Shown: piece by piece, positions 13,101 through 62,256 of the stretch
Layout of the letters: each line of letters opens with the position of its first letter
Numbering within the stretch: the stretch's first letter is position 1
Assembly: GCA_037577475.1 (NCBI GenBank)
Contig: CM075192.1
Span: 6,786,408-6,850,407, forward strand
DNA: 64,000 nucleotides
Direction: 5' to 3'
DNA from: Chaunax sp. Z400
Taxonomy: Eukaryota; Chordata; Actinopteri; Lophiiformes; Chaunacidae
The notes under the pieces: generated by a model
Told to the model about the DNA's origin: nothing
Database searches by the model: none
The model's input: only the letters and a program-made list of their open reading frames with translations
Position numbers and translations under genes: made by a program

Positions 13101-16100
13101 ATTAACTCACTTCCTTGTGGTTGCATTCATTTTAAGGTTATTCTTTTGGAAGCTGAAATTATTAATTCCTCTCTACATTCAGGAAAAAATGTTTACATTT
13201 TTAATCTGGATTTCAGTCTGACTAGTACGTCTGTCTTAAAATACAGTATAGATTATACTGAGCATGACTTTCCCTGTAAAGCACCATGTCTGGTTTGTCT
13301 CATTACAAAGAACAACAGCTTTATACCACACCATTCTGATGTTAATGATTATGGAACAGTGTCTATATGTGATCAGGTCAGAAGGGCCAGTACATCGTGA
13401 GCACAGTGACTGGAAGTCCAGCAGAGAAGGCTGGAGTCCGAACCGGAGACAGACTGATCTGGATCAACGGAGTCATGGTGTCGACGCTCACGCACTCCAT
13501 CCTCAGCAGATCTGTACGAACCGAATCTCCTCAGTCACATCCTCCTGTGCAGTTTGTTAGAGTGTCATTCTTACAGAGTGTTTGGTTGTCAGGTGAAGAA
13601 GAGCAGGGACTCAGTGACGGTGCTTGTCATCGACAGGGAAAGTGAGTGTTGCTATGTTAGGAGGAGGATCCCCATCCTCCCCGTGGTGGCAGAATGTTGC
13701 AGCCTCCCATACACTGCAAAGACCATACATCTGGTCAAAGGACACGATGGATATGGCTTCCTGCTGAGACAAGAGAAGCTGGCAGTCACTCAATGTATAG
13801 GTGAGAGGTACACATGCTCACACGATACACACTCACCTCATAGAGCCAGCTCACCATTTTTTTTTATATCTAACCTCTTACACAAAAGTAGTGATGAACT
13901 GACTGAGACAAAAATTGATGGCAAAAGAAGACACACAATTTAATTTGTTGACCCTTTGTGTATGAAACAACAATGCCTCATTTCTAAAAGTGTTCTTAGA
14001 TTTACTGTGTGATTCATGAAAGATGCTGAGAATGAAACAAATAATCTAAGAATCCCATTTGTAACTCACATACTCAAATTGGCAACACCTGCCTTGTGAT
14101 TTCCGCTTAAATAATGACCCAACAAATGGGGGTTTCCTCAGGAATAGCAGGGACAAAAAGAGTAAGTAAGAAAATAAGATGACAGCAATGGTGGAGGAAA
14201 CTGAAGCCAGGCAACACGTGGAATAGTGGTCCGAGATGTCAGACATGTAGCTCCCAAATGTAACACGAGTGCAAAGAATGAGGTGGGACTGACCTACAAA
14301 TGACCAACTGAGTGAGTTGTCATTTTTTCCAGGTGTTATATTTATTTATTTGTTTTTGTTAGTGTATAGTCTCTTGTTTTTGTGATTTTGTGATATTTGT
14401 TGAGCAGCCGGGCTGCTGGATGTCAGCAGTCTGTTTTTTTTTCATGGCTGCTCCTCTGTATTGTTCATTAAAGCAAGCTAGTCACTGGGCTTCCTGGTGA
14501 TAGTCTTATCTGGTATCATGCCTCCATTGCATTTTGTAGTACACACAAGTTAGTTAGTTGTTGCAGGTCAATAGGAGAGAAACAGTCCAGATAGACATCA
14601 GGTCTTACAGCTGTGTCTAAACTTCCTGTGTTTGAAGGTAAACTGATATCATTTGAAGGCAGGAGGTGATGAATTTAGTCTGTAATAAGTAGATTTTAAT
14701 GATTAAAGAAGCTCATGAAGTCATCACTGCTGAGGCTTATAGGAATACTGGGCTCAGTAGACCTGTGACTCTCTGTCAGCCTGGCTATAGTACTGAACAC
14801 AAACCTGGGGTTGTTCTTATTCTCCTCTATTAGTGCTGAGTAATAGGCTGCTCTGGTATTGTGGAGGGCCTTAGCTTCCACATAGCTTTTAAGGCTGTCT
14901 ATTCAGGCTAATCGAGACCCTTCCAGTTTAGTATGATGCCATTTTCTCTCTAGTTTTTGTGTTATTTTCTTTAGATTGTGGATTTGAGGGATATACCATG
15001 GAGCTAATCTCCTATGTTTGGGACTTAGTGAGCCTGCAGCACTATCAATGATTATCAATATGGGAGGGACTGAAGTTAGTGTAGAGTCCTCTGTTATAGT
15101 CAGACATGGTGATGATTAAATAATGATCTGACAGAAGAGTGTTCAGTTTCAATGCCATAAGTCAAAACAAGGTCAAGGGTGTGACGAACATGAAACTCCT
15201 TAAACTATTTTGGAACCTTTACTTCAGTAATAATCAGGTGATTCATCTCTCTCTGATCTTCTTTCCTGTCCAATCCTGTTGTGACCCAGTTCATGTGCTG
15301 AGAGAGGTGGATGTGGGGAGTCCAGCTGAGGCGGCCGGGATGGAGGACGGAGACCTGCTGCTAGCTGTCAATGGAGAACCTATTGAGTTGATGGAGCATG
15401 AGGACATTGTCAGAACGATTAGAAGGAGTGGCGATACAGTCATGCTCACCTCTATATCTATAGCAGGAAGAGACTTTTACAGAGGGGTATGTGCAGTCAC
15501 ATCATTGTGTTCTCACATTGGACTCATTGCACTGACACTATATCAGGACCTGTCTTTAACTGCTTTTTGTTGCAGTTAGGCATTTCTCCCCTGTTGTTCC
15601 ATGACCAATGGACACTCCGGGATGACAGACAGAACCAGAGGGAAACTCCTGGAATAAATGAAGATGGTTGTCTGTCATATCCCAGAATATATGATCAGGA
15701 TGGACAGGCTCATTCAGACTGCTTCTCAGACCACTCAGCAACTTTAACCACACAGGTATAACCCTACAATATATTCTCTATACTGTGACCCTGTATACTG
15801 TAAATGCAGGTAAATGGAAAAAAAACCCAACCTGAAATGAAAATTAAAACAGTGATAAAATTATTATGCAACATTTTATGCATGTTCATTTATGGATGAC
15901 AACCTAAACAATGTGTCCCACTAAAGTGCAGGTCATGTGTGGTATGTCCATCTCACTTTTGCTACTTAAACAGCGTATGTGGATACGTTTTATTTAGAAG
16001 GATAAACCCCTTGAGATGAATCATCTTGTTTTCAAGGGGATAATCTGGGCACAGTATAAGGAGCAGGATTGCAAAGGGTTTGTATTTAGTCTCTTAATTA

Positions 16101-17735
16101 TTCATACATGTATTTTGGGCGTGACACAAATGAGGGACAGGAGAGGCAGGAATTTGGTTCTTTGACCAGTGGACCTTCTGCCTCCACTGTCTCTATCCCA
16201 TCAACTACTCCATTTGATTGAATATGAGCAAATGCACCAATATGTGACCAAGGAGGAGGAGGGCTGCTGCGTAGCCGTGTGTGTAATAGGTGTAGTCTTG
16301 CAGCTCCTCCGTGCCATTTACACATGAGGCACAGCATCTTAACTTCATTAATTGTTCAAATTCCCCAACACGCCGACAGGTTAAATAATGTTCTGTGTTT
16401 CTGCACACATCCAGAGGGTCACATGCACAGTCCAGGTTCATACACTGAAGTTGTTTGGTTTAAATCCTCCTGAAAAATCCTGAGGCTCTGTTAGATGTGC
16501 AGTGGAATGTCCATGTGGTGCAAGTCTCTAAATCTGAGAAAATGTGTTCTGGTGGGTGATGGGTAGATGAAAATGTACATGCAGATTAAGATTCTGTCAG
16601 AGCTGATCCATACATCAGCTAGCATTACTAGCATTGCCTATGTATTGTAGATACTAGGGGTGTAACGGTACACAGAAATCATGGTTCGGTACCTACCTCA
16701 GTCACAAAAGGCTTACTTCCTGTTGGCACTATCACAGTAACTACATATTGACATGTGGATGTCTTCAAGCTGGGACTCCTTTTTTTTTGCACTTGACTTT
16801 TATTTCAATATGTGATCAATTTCATAATCGAATATGAACACACAGTACAGATGTGTGTTACATAACAGATGTAAGCATCACATCAGTCCATCTCTCTCTG
16901 GCTCTGTTTGTAAATGGATCCCAGACACAGGCCCCCAATCAACCAGCAGTCACCCATAAGTGGTGTCAGTGCCATCAGTATATCGACAAGCTAGAGCAAT
17001 TTTCCAATTATCAGGATGTTGTTTTTTTTAAAAGTCTGATTGACAGTAAAATACATTTATTTTAAATGTGGAACTTTGGCTCTGATGCAGAAATTAGTCT
17101 ACAGAGTAAACAGAAAGTTTTCAAATAAAGGTAGTGGAGTAAAAAGAATGTTTGCCACCAAAATATAGTGTAGTGAAAGAATAAAGAAGTAGAAAATGGA
17201 AAAACTCAAATTATAAGTGTGGTGGCAAAAACACTTTCATGGGTTTAAGAAGAATGAAAATAAAGAGAGAGAACAAGGAAAAAATGTCTTTTATGAGTTT
17301 TATTAAATGAGCTCAAACAATATTTCTGCAGAAAGGTCAATGCACGAACAAAGTCTCATCACTAGTGATAAAGAAACTAAATCAGCATGGTTTTATTCAC
17401 AGTGAACCCCACATAGCCTTGATATGCATCTTACAGATAAGCAGATATTGTGGAGCCCATAGTGTGAGGCACAACACTTTGCTCATGTCAAGGTTGGCTG
17501 ATAAAGTTCATAAATACAAAAAAGCCTACAAAAGTTACACATATGGTAAAGCATATCAAGTGGTGATAAGTACCTCAAAATGTACTCAGTGCTTGTGTAA
17601 ATGCACTGTACTTAGTCACATTATATTACTGTGCAAGCGTCCCAAAATGAGTGAAGGACATGGTGATTATGACTGATCATTTTCACCTTGTGTGTTTTTC
17701 AGCTGTCCGAGAGAAGAAGAGATGTTTTCTTATGA
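10089..17735 (+). CDS. pdzd3: NHERF4/PDZD3-like three-PDZ scaffold (gene-level entry)
   Basis: Ten coding segments join in phase into 415 codons plus stop: 10089-10102, 11164-11225, 11330-11541, 12409-12480, 12865-12997, 13377-13513, 13593-13800, 15290-15486, 15576-15755, 17703-17735. PDZ1 covers about residues 33-118 (loop 'QQFGFHL'), PDZ2 about 145-222 ('HGLGMRI') and PDZ3 about 254-336 ('DGYGFLL'). Family features include the inter-PDZ phrase 'RPRLCHI' and the post-PDZ3 phrase 'SPLLF', both of which I recall from mammalian PDZD3/NHERF4. Known members are apical epithelial adaptors that hold transporters and receptors by their C-termini. The mammalian protein has four PDZ domains; none follows PDZ3 here. 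There is no signal peptide or membrane helix, so the product is a cytosolic adaptor. PDZK1/NHERF3 is the main alternative but fits less well. Confidence 0.85.
11164..11225 (+). CDS. pdzd3: NHERF4-like coding exon 2 (N-terminal leader)
   Basis: This 62-nt exon encodes residues 6-25 (FTFNPKEGIDNPALVITDDP). The acceptor is 'ccttacattag' and the donor 'cctg|gtcagg', a weaker GTCAG site. Phase in is 2 and phase out is 1. The 'NPKEGIDNPAL' leader precedes PDZ1. Confidence 0.8.
11330..11541 (+). CDS. pdzd3: NHERF4-like coding exon 3 (PDZ1, main part)
   Basis: Residues 27-96. It holds the carboxylate-binding loop 'QQFGFHL', then 'SCSPAERGGLRDGDRLLEVN', the classic NHERF-type core. The acceptor is 'catgtgtgtag' and the donor 'agg|gttagt'. 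Confidence 0.9.
12409..12480 (+). CDS. pdzd3: NHERF4-like coding exon 4 (end of PDZ1)
   Basis: A 24-codon, phase 0-0 exon encoding VVRKIQSCGLHLFVLVLRRE and onward, the last helix and strand of PDZ1. The acceptor is 'tatctgacag' and the donor 'cag|gtactg'. Confidence 0.88.
12865..12997 (+). CDS. pdzd3: NHERF4-like coding exon 5 (linker and start of PDZ2)
   Basis: Residues 121-164. The linker is followed by 'RPRLCHISR' and the PDZ2 loop 'HGLGMRI'. The acceptor is 'tctgtctcctccag' and the donor 'caag|gtacca'. The PDZ2 loop is G-L-G-M rather than the usual x-F-G-F. Confidence 0.87.
13377..13513 (+). CDS. pdzd3: NHERF4-like coding exon 6 (PDZ2 core)
   Basis: Residues 166-210, including 'GSPAEKAGVRTGDRLIWING' and the helix 'THSILSRS'. 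The acceptor is 'tatgtgatcag' and the donor 'tct|gtacga'. Confidence 0.9.
13593..13800 (+). CDS. pdzd3: NHERF4-like coding exon 7 (end of PDZ2, linker, start of PDZ3)
   Basis: Residues 211-279. 'KKSRDSVTVLVIDRE' closes PDZ2. A Cys-rich linker (CC at 229-230 and 245-246) follows. PDZ3 opens with 'TIHLVKGHDGYGFLLRQ'. The donor is 'atag|gtgaga'. Confidence 0.9.
14690..15175 (-). mobile_element. LINE fragment (endonuclease-RT linker) in the NHERF4-like gene intron
   Basis: The reverse strand reads 'YYSALIEENKNNPRFVFSTI' and 'RLTESHRSTEP', preceded by 'KLERKWHHTKLEGSRLA'. These are typical of the segment between endonuclease and RT in fish L2/CR1-like LINEs. It carries stops and is a dead fragment, antisense to the host gene. 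Confidence 0.75.
15290..15486 (+). CDS. pdzd3: NHERF4-like coding exon 8 (PDZ3 core)
   Basis: Residues 281-345, with 'VGSPAEAAGMEDGDLLLAVN' and the helix region 'MEHEDIVRTIRRSG'. The acceptor is 'ttgtgacccag' and the donor 'ggg|gtatgt'. Confidence 0.9.
15576..15755 (+). CDS. pdzd3: NHERF4-like coding exon 9 (post-PDZ3 segment)
   Basis: Residues 346-405, beginning 'LGISPLLFHDQW', which parallels the segment after PDZ3 in mammalian PDZD3. The rest is polar and low in order. The donor is 'cag|gtataa'. If the intron were not removed, the frame would end at once as ...T-T-Q-V-stop at 15761. Confidence 0.82.
15756..17702 (+). other. Last intron of the NHERF4-like gene; no PDZ4 seen
   Basis: I looked through the plus-strand frames for a fourth PDZ (GLGF-like loop plus 'GD.I..VNG') and saw none. 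It contains a hAT-like fragment near 16656-16720 and otherwise AT-rich unique sequence. Confidence 0.55.
16656..16720. mobile_element. hAT-like transposon end fragment
   Basis: The string 'taggggtgtaacggtacaca' followed by 'catggttcggtacc' is a terminal sequence common among fish hAT-type elements. The opposite end was not found, so this is a fragment. Confidence 0.45.
17703..17735 (+). CDS. pdzd3: NHERF4-like coding exon 10 (C-terminus, tentative)
   Basis: A good acceptor ('tgtgtttttcag') opens a phase-0 segment reading LSERRRDVFL then TGA. Joining it to exon 9 preserves the frame. It encodes only ten residues and rests on splice-site fit alone, so another last exon or the intron-retained -TTQV end is possible. 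Confidence 0.5.
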   Translation: MSERRRDVFL

Positions 17736-18539
17736 TGGATGGATGAACAGAAGCCTTCAGCAAACAGATGAACAATTGTACTGCACTTCCTTGTCTATTG
17801 CTTATTCTTTAAATTCAGTCACTACAGGCATGTTTTGGTATTGGCAATATAATGACCTGCCTTTTAACCTCCAACTGTACATTCAATTCAACAGGAAGTG
17901 GCGTCATTGGCATGAGAAATAGAAGCTTATATTGCCAAAGCAAGTGTGAAATTACAAAAAGCACATACTGTAGATGAATGGTGATTTTGTGAGCAATGTA
18001 TATGTAAAGATTCTTCTGATCTTTATATCTGTGAATCATAAATAATGGTCATTATGAAAATCTGTATGATTTATGCTGTGAACTATCTTCATATGTAAGC
18101 CTAATATATAGAAACAGAGATTTTTTTAAATACTTGCTTGTCATGGCCTCTATGAAATATGATGCACTGCATCATTAATGATTCATATAAAGTGTTTTCT
18201 GGCTAATTTCTTTCAGTATATATGTGTTTGTTTTTGTTAAGTGCCTGCAACAATCTATAAAATGTCTATTTTATGCATTTTAAGGTGGACATGATCCATT
18301 CTTGATCTTTCATCATTTATTAGTGTAAATATAAGTTTCTCATGGTAAACAAGGTACTGGGGGGGGGGAGGGATAATGAAGTAGGGGATGATGAAGTAAA
18401 CAGAACAGACTTACAGCTTTTTTAATTTAAAACGAGTAACTCCAGGATCTTCCCTTGTTTCAGGGTGAGATAAATGGCCCCACCGCAATAAATATGTCAA
18501 GAGACTTTCCTGCAAAAACACTCAACATCTGCACACGCA

Positions 18540-18790
18540 GATGTTTTTTTGTTTTTTTCTAACTAACTGTTTGTTTTAGACTCTTTGGTATTACTGTCGA
18601 GATTATTCCATAAACTGGGTCCTTTCACTGAGATACAATATTCCCTTAATTTGGTTCTGAATCTAGGTTTTTTAAAGATCTCTGTTCCTGTTAAGTTAGA
18701 ATGACTTTCCCTTTTTTCAGACCTTTTCTGTACATTGTCAAGTAAAGTTTTCTTTTGAGCTTTATACATTATTTGCTGAACATATGTTAT
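18540..18790 (-). mobile_element. LINE ORF C-terminal fragment
   Basis: The reverse strand reads 'FRTKLREYCISVKGPSLWNN' after 'NLTGTEIFKKPR'. This is the typical C-terminal stretch of fish non-LTR reverse transcriptase ORFs. No RT core remains next to it. Confidence 0.6.
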
Positions 18791-18822
18791 ATTATTATAT
18801 TATAATATATTATATATTATAT

Positions 18823-18856
<34 letters not shown>
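18786..18856. repeat. (TA)n microsatellite
   Basis: Impure then pure TA dinucleotides next to the LINE fragment. Confidence 0.9.
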
Positions 18857-18858
<2 letters not shown>

Positions 18859-19129
18859 CATCCAGCTCCAAACTTATGTAAGCAGCAAATGTGCTTGCAC
18901 CCATTGCCTTATGCAGGGTTTTAGAAACACCGAGGTCCAAACACTGAGCTTGCTGGGGGGTTTGGGGGCATGACCCCCTGAAAAAATTTGATATCCCTGA
19001 TATGCATTTTAAGACAGCCGGAGGGCAAAAATTAGCTTTAAAATCATGTCAGTTGGCAGTAGCATAAATTATCTGTGAAGCAGTAATGCATGAGAACCAG
19101 GTTAAATGTTGCAGTGAATGATCCATCCC

Positions 19130-19131
<2 letters not shown>

Positions 19132-19179
<48 letters not shown>

Positions 19180-19187
19180 TGTGTGTA

Positions 19188-19234
<47 letters not shown>
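19132..19234 (+). repeat. (GT)n microsatellite
   Basis: About 100 bp of GT repeats with two short interruptions (near 19172 and 19187). Confidence 0.97.
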
Positions 19235-19235
<1 letters not shown>

Positions 19236-19593
19236 CACCGCTTGTCCCTTCATCTGTGACTCCTCACTTGTCTCTCCTGTCAAAGCATATTACAAATAAT
19301 TAAGTGAAATTCGATAAACCTTATTTATTTCATCTTTGTGTTTGAGTTTGCATCATTTTGGATTTGAATTACAGATACATGTTTTTAGTCATGTACATAA
19401 AACAAGCTATTTTTGACATGTCAGTTGACAGTTTTTAAGCTGCTGTGTCATTTTGAAAAGATGAATCATCTTCTTTCAAGAAATACACTTTCTTGATTTA
19501 AGAAAATAAATCTGGTTTATTGGAAAACCTCAAGGTCAACATTTTTGTCCAACTCATTCATGAGAAATACATCAGAGTTCTATACAGACTCAC

Positions 19594-20330
19594 TCAGTGA
19601 AGTGCAGTGATGTCAGTGAGATCATACTTCATTGGAATGTACTTGTGATTATTGAAGGTTAAATAGTAGTATGGTGTATAATCCACAAGATTTTCAGCAC
19701 CCACAAAAATATTGGCTTGAGCTAAGTTGGGAACTTCTATCTCATAAGCTAAATAATGATCATTCCACTCAACTGTAGAGACAGGTGTGCATTCAAAACA
19801 ACACACTGATGCATTTACAAGATAAATCTTTTTCACAAGTCCAAACTCAGGAGTATGATTGTTGACATCAGAAATAACACATGTATACTTATTTCCATGC
19901 AGCGTAATCCATGGTGCAGAAACTATATATTCAACTTGCTCATTTCTAAAGAAGTCTTTAATGTTTCCTTCTACATAGTGAAGATGTTTCACCTCAGAGA
20001 CTGGGCCCATTTCAACTTGAAAGAATTGGCTGTTTCTCATGCACATTGTGGCTACATTCATACAGTTGGTTGTGCTTAACAAGAGATTTACAAATGTTGT
20101 TGAAGCTACTTTTTAAAGCCCACTGCTTGAAAAAGCAATGCTTTGACTCAAAGCGCAAACACATATGCCTCACAGTCGGACCAAGTGCCTTAATCTGAGA
20201 AGGAAGATGCAGACGGTAATGCTGCTTAGGTACATTTGTATCTGGGAACAGTTGTTTGAAATGTTTCAAATGTTGGACTGATTTGCAGAGTTGGAATTTA
20301 ACCCACTGGTCCAGGCCAGTGTTGGGTGTT
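19594..20330 (-). pseudogene. Broken ORF of a multicopy uncharacterised fish family
   Basis: Two overlapping reverse-strand frames belong together. The upstream one (20012-20269) reads 'HYRLHLPSQIKALGPTVRH' and 'MCLRFESKHCFFKQWA'. The downstream one (19594 to about 20030) reads 'EFGLVKKIYLVNASVCCFEC' and 'DYTPYYYLTFNNHKYIPMKY'. The same order and phrases occur in a large family of uncharacterised, probably transposon-linked fish proteins, as I recall it. A frameshift near 20030 and the missing N-terminal part make this a pseudogene. Its function is unknown. Confidence 0.55.
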
Positions 20331-20789
20331 TCCCCATTGGCTGCTGGACAGTCCAGGTTTTTGAAAAGACAGTTTTGAATATCAGTTTATGTGAAGGATC
20401 TTAACTTAAAGGCTCAGATTTGTGCTGAGTAGGGCGGAGTATGAGAGAACACAAGCTCTCCATGCACAAAGAGCCATGAGGGAGGCCACACAAAGCGTGA
20501 CAACACAATCAATACAGAGGGACACAGAGACGAATGAGAGACATCTGTAGATAGAAACCTATGAAACAGCAGTGTTTATTAACAGATAATTAAAATAGAT
20601 ATAATAACAATTATTAAAATACCTTCTCTTTGTGTTTCTACTGTTGCTCAGTATATTTCCATGTGAAGAATACTTCAAGACAAGCTTAAAAATGAACCAT
20701 GAGAAATGATGAGCATACAGTTTATGTATGCTTGTATAAGATTTTAACTGTTTTAACTGTTTGTATCTTGCAGTAGGAAGAGGAGCCAG

Positions 20790-20981
20790 ATGTCACTGAC
20801 ACTCCTGTTGCTTCTCCTCACTGTTGGTGCAGATACCTTCAGCCCCGAGAGCATCTGTGTCGTAGCTGAAAGGGAAACCGATGTCTTCATGTTGTTGTTT
20901 GGCCTGATTTACACACACTTTACACTATCCAAAGAAACTCATCCACAGTTTCATTTTAATAATAAAATATCATGTGTTTAG
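20790..20981 (+). other. Small ORF with a signal-peptide-like start (doubtful)
   Basis: The 63-codon ORF begins MSLTLLLLLLTVGADTFSPE, a good match to a secretory signal with cleavage after Gly-Ala. A pyrimidine/AG acceptor-like 'gtatcttgcag' lies just upstream. The later residues look random and no family is recognised. It may be a decayed first exon or chance. Confidence 0.2.
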
Positions 20982-21819
20982 ATGATAACAAAACACTAAA
21001 ACCTTTCCTACAGCAATGAGAAAAAAAACCTTTGTTGCAAGGCTGAACAGCACGTTTGAATGCAAGAGTACATAAATGATCCATACATTTCTAAGTAACA
21101 GCACACCTTCATAAATGACAGTGCCCCGATGGATGCGTTTTGCACCAGGTAGATGTTCTATGTTTACAGCATCTGACTGTAAATGGTCACTATTTATGCT
21201 GTTTTGTTGTTTGAAATCAAAGATTATGTTGTTAGGTCTGTTGTCAGGAGATGAAAAATGCTTATTGCACCCAAAACTAAGATCATCTGCTCTCAAATTT
21301 CACTGTTAAACGGTAGAAGAAGGGAATTTGGGAATTTATGGTATATAAGAAGCTTCTATTCTGAAAATTATGTCAGATTAATTTTCTGATAGCCAGCATG
21401 TTCAGCCTGATTCAGGCAGGAGCTCTCAGCTTGATGTTTGTTGTTTCAAACTCTGATAATGATTGTTGGTGCCTTTGAAAAGGCAATGTCAGCATGCCTT
21501 AATAATATAGTAGGCATGTTCTACCATTAATGTTTGAGCTTTAGTGTTACTTTGAACTCTTGGGTAGATTTTCCTTAAGGCAATAAGCTGCTAAATATAT
21601 TAAATTTAAATGTATTTAAATGTTGGTGAGACATAATTTCATTTAGTTTTATAGAATAAAATTTAATTAGCATATAGGAATTAAAAAAAAAGTGTAAATA
21701 TTATATAGTGTTTCCCTTAGAATTGTTTCCAGCAGCGGTGCTGTTGTGTCCATGAGGATGTGATGTCAGCCCGTATTCATGAGTCAGAGTAGCTTCAAAT
21801 TAAATGACCTTAGAATCAT

Positions 21820-21850
<31 letters not shown>

Positions 21851-22257
21851 ATATAAATTAAAATAAAAAACTTAAATGCCACAACACAGAAATTCAGTCA
21901 CACCAGTTATTGAAAACTAAAAGTTAACATTGACTTCTGCATTGAGATAAACATGTTCTCACATGTTCGTTAAAATTCTCTCCTCCCTCCTCTCATAGCT
22001 CATGACCTCCCACTGCTCCCTCCCTTCTCCTGTCCTCTGCTTCTCTTTCCTCTCTCACCTGCACTATCAGTCTTTTTTTCCTGTAACACACTTCAGCACT
22101 AAAAAAGTTAAAGTCAGGTTGGTCTGACAAACTCGCACAGGTAGTTCAGCTGGACAAGCTTTTAAAAAAAATGAAAAGCATATTTAAAATGACCACCAAT
22201 AAACAGCTCCAATGATCTGTCAGGATGGATTTATCTCAGCAATGAGGACAGATGACA

Positions 22258-24443
22258 CGGTGCCCAAGAACCTTTTTATTGTATGCACTGAATTAAAAAA
22301 AAAAAAAAAAAAAAAAAAAGCTAAAATAATTTTATCTTTTAACCTCAGTTTCTGCACATAAGAGACACATTTATGTTATTGCCCAGTGCCCTTTAACATA
22401 AGGACATCATCAAACTTCACAGTATGTACAAAAAGATTCCTTCATACATGTTTTAAAACAACAAATAAAACAAAATAAACATTTGCCTGGATTTAATACA
22501 GTGCAAATTTCATGTTCAACACTGAAATGGCATTCAGTCAGTCAGTCAGTGGCAAAAGAGGAATCATGTGAAAATAATTCATATTCCTCAGTCTCTTGTC
22601 TATTGTTCACAAACAGTCCAGCAGGAAAAAAAAACCTGTTTGGCAGTTAGGATTGAAATGTCGTATCTACAAAATCTGCATTTTAACAACCTAGCTATGT
22701 ACATTATTCAAAAGCATATAAACAAACCCATATCTGCATGAGGAGCTGCACGACTGCATGAATCAGGCAGATAATAGTAATAATAACAGTTGCATGTGCT
22801 TTATCTGTCCAGGAGGCCAGACAGAAACTAAACCACTCGTGAGCTGGGTATAGGTTCGAATCCTGTCAAAGAAGATGCTACATTGTGACAAATGCTGGAA
22901 TGTGAGGACACCAAGAATGTGTCGGCTCCACAAAGCTTTTTGTGAATTATGTTGTGACATTAAACCGGTGTGGAGAAACCAGATAATAATAATGAAAATC
23001 AACTTTGTCGTTCCAATTTTGTTTTCCACAGATTTCAAACTCTACGATGACATACACCTTTACAAGGTCTGTTGTTTGTTTTTTTTACTATGAATGAACA
23101 TTTACAATGATATACTTTATTGTTATGGCCAGGAGGATTTCATAACATGGCATAAAAAAACATTTTAGAAAGCTAACAACAAATCACTAGTACAATTCCA
23201 CAAAACAAAAGTACTGGTGCTAAGTGCAGAGATGGTTGCTTATATACATTTTCACGAGTTCTATCTTAACATTACTTCTTCTATAATCTTGCTACTTGAA
23301 CATAAACTATTTCCCCACGATGACATCTTAATTATGTCTTTTCAAGACAACAAACTATGATGCTGTGGTGCTCATATTCATTTCCAAGACTGTTATCCAG
23401 TTGTGGATAGGATATGCAAATAACACTGATGTGATAAAGATCTTATGGTAAAGATCTTCATCTGGCTACCATGTGCATTTGCTCAGGAAGCAACGGGCAG
23501 AAACGTGAAACATATATTTAGGGCCCAAAAACAGAGGGTGTCATGAAGGTTTTTCAATTATTATTAGAATTCTTTAGAAGCCTTTTGAGGCTCTTGGGAT
23601 CCTGGAGCATTCACAAAAACTTGCACACCTGGAAAAAGTGCCATATATTGGGATCTTATATGGATTTCTTGATTGGGTTTGGCAAAATAGCATTAAAACA
23701 CCCCCCTGAAAGTCTAAATGACATTTATGACATTTTGAATGTCGTAAAATGAATCAATCTGTAACCTTGAGATCACAGGCCTTAAATACAGCAGCAACTA
23801 CAGCAGCTTTTGGCTTCTGCACACATTTTATACAAAAGAGAGAGGATTGCTGAAATTTCATGACCTGACGGGGGGCCTTGATTATTTTGGGTATGAAGTA
23901 AATGCATTCGGCATTAAAAAAACAAACTGTGACATGTGGCTACAACACTGATTCATAAAAAAATGGTACGATATTAAAAATTCTGGACAAGCTTCGAGCA
24001 GCACAAGGTTTATAAATCAAAGTGTAAAAGGGAAAGTTTGTGTCTTTTTAGAGAGAAGTCTGAAGGGCTTCTGTGAAGGAAGGAAACAAGCAACCCTTTC
24101 ACTTACATCATTGTCCACCTCTTGTATTTGTACTTCCTTCTCTTTTAATTTTCACCTTTGGATGAGTCTTTCACATTCACATTATCTACCCCATTCTTTT
24201 CACATTACAGGAGTCCCTATTGTAGCAGGAGGGATACTTCTGACTGCTCACCACAGCAAGGGCAGGACTGACAACACAGAGTTTGTTCATGGCAAAACTT
24301 GACAATCCCATTTGTTGCATGGCAGGACAGTATGTAGAAGTGGAAAATGTTATAGTCTATAGTTGTATAATTTCTCCTCTCATGGTTAAAATGTACTCGT
24401 TTATCTTTTGCCATCTGCACTAATGTTATGATCCTCCAGTCAA
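22258..24443 (-). other. fat3: Probable 3' UTR of fat3
   Basis: Downstream of the FAT3 stop there is no other gene. AATAAA hexamers on the minus strand occur at 23117-23122 and near 22275, and a 28-bp A tract lies at about 22292-22319. Which site is used cannot be told from the sequence. Confidence 0.35.

Positions 24444-62256
<37,813 letters not shown>

Larger units (their letters stand above)
17736..24443. other. Region between the convergent genes
   Basis: It holds the presumed 3' UTR of the NHERF4-like gene, a LINE 3' fragment (about 18540-18790), AT and GT microsatellites, a frame-broken multicopy ORF (19594-20330), a possible signal-peptide ORF (20790-20981) and probably the FAT3 3' UTR. 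The stretch 20982-22250 shows nothing further apart from a short TA repeat near 21828-21855. Confidence 0.5.

Noticed and set aside
15756..17702. Possible fourth PDZ exon of the NHERF4-like gene
   Set aside because: No frame shows a GLGF-type loop together with the GD...VNG core.
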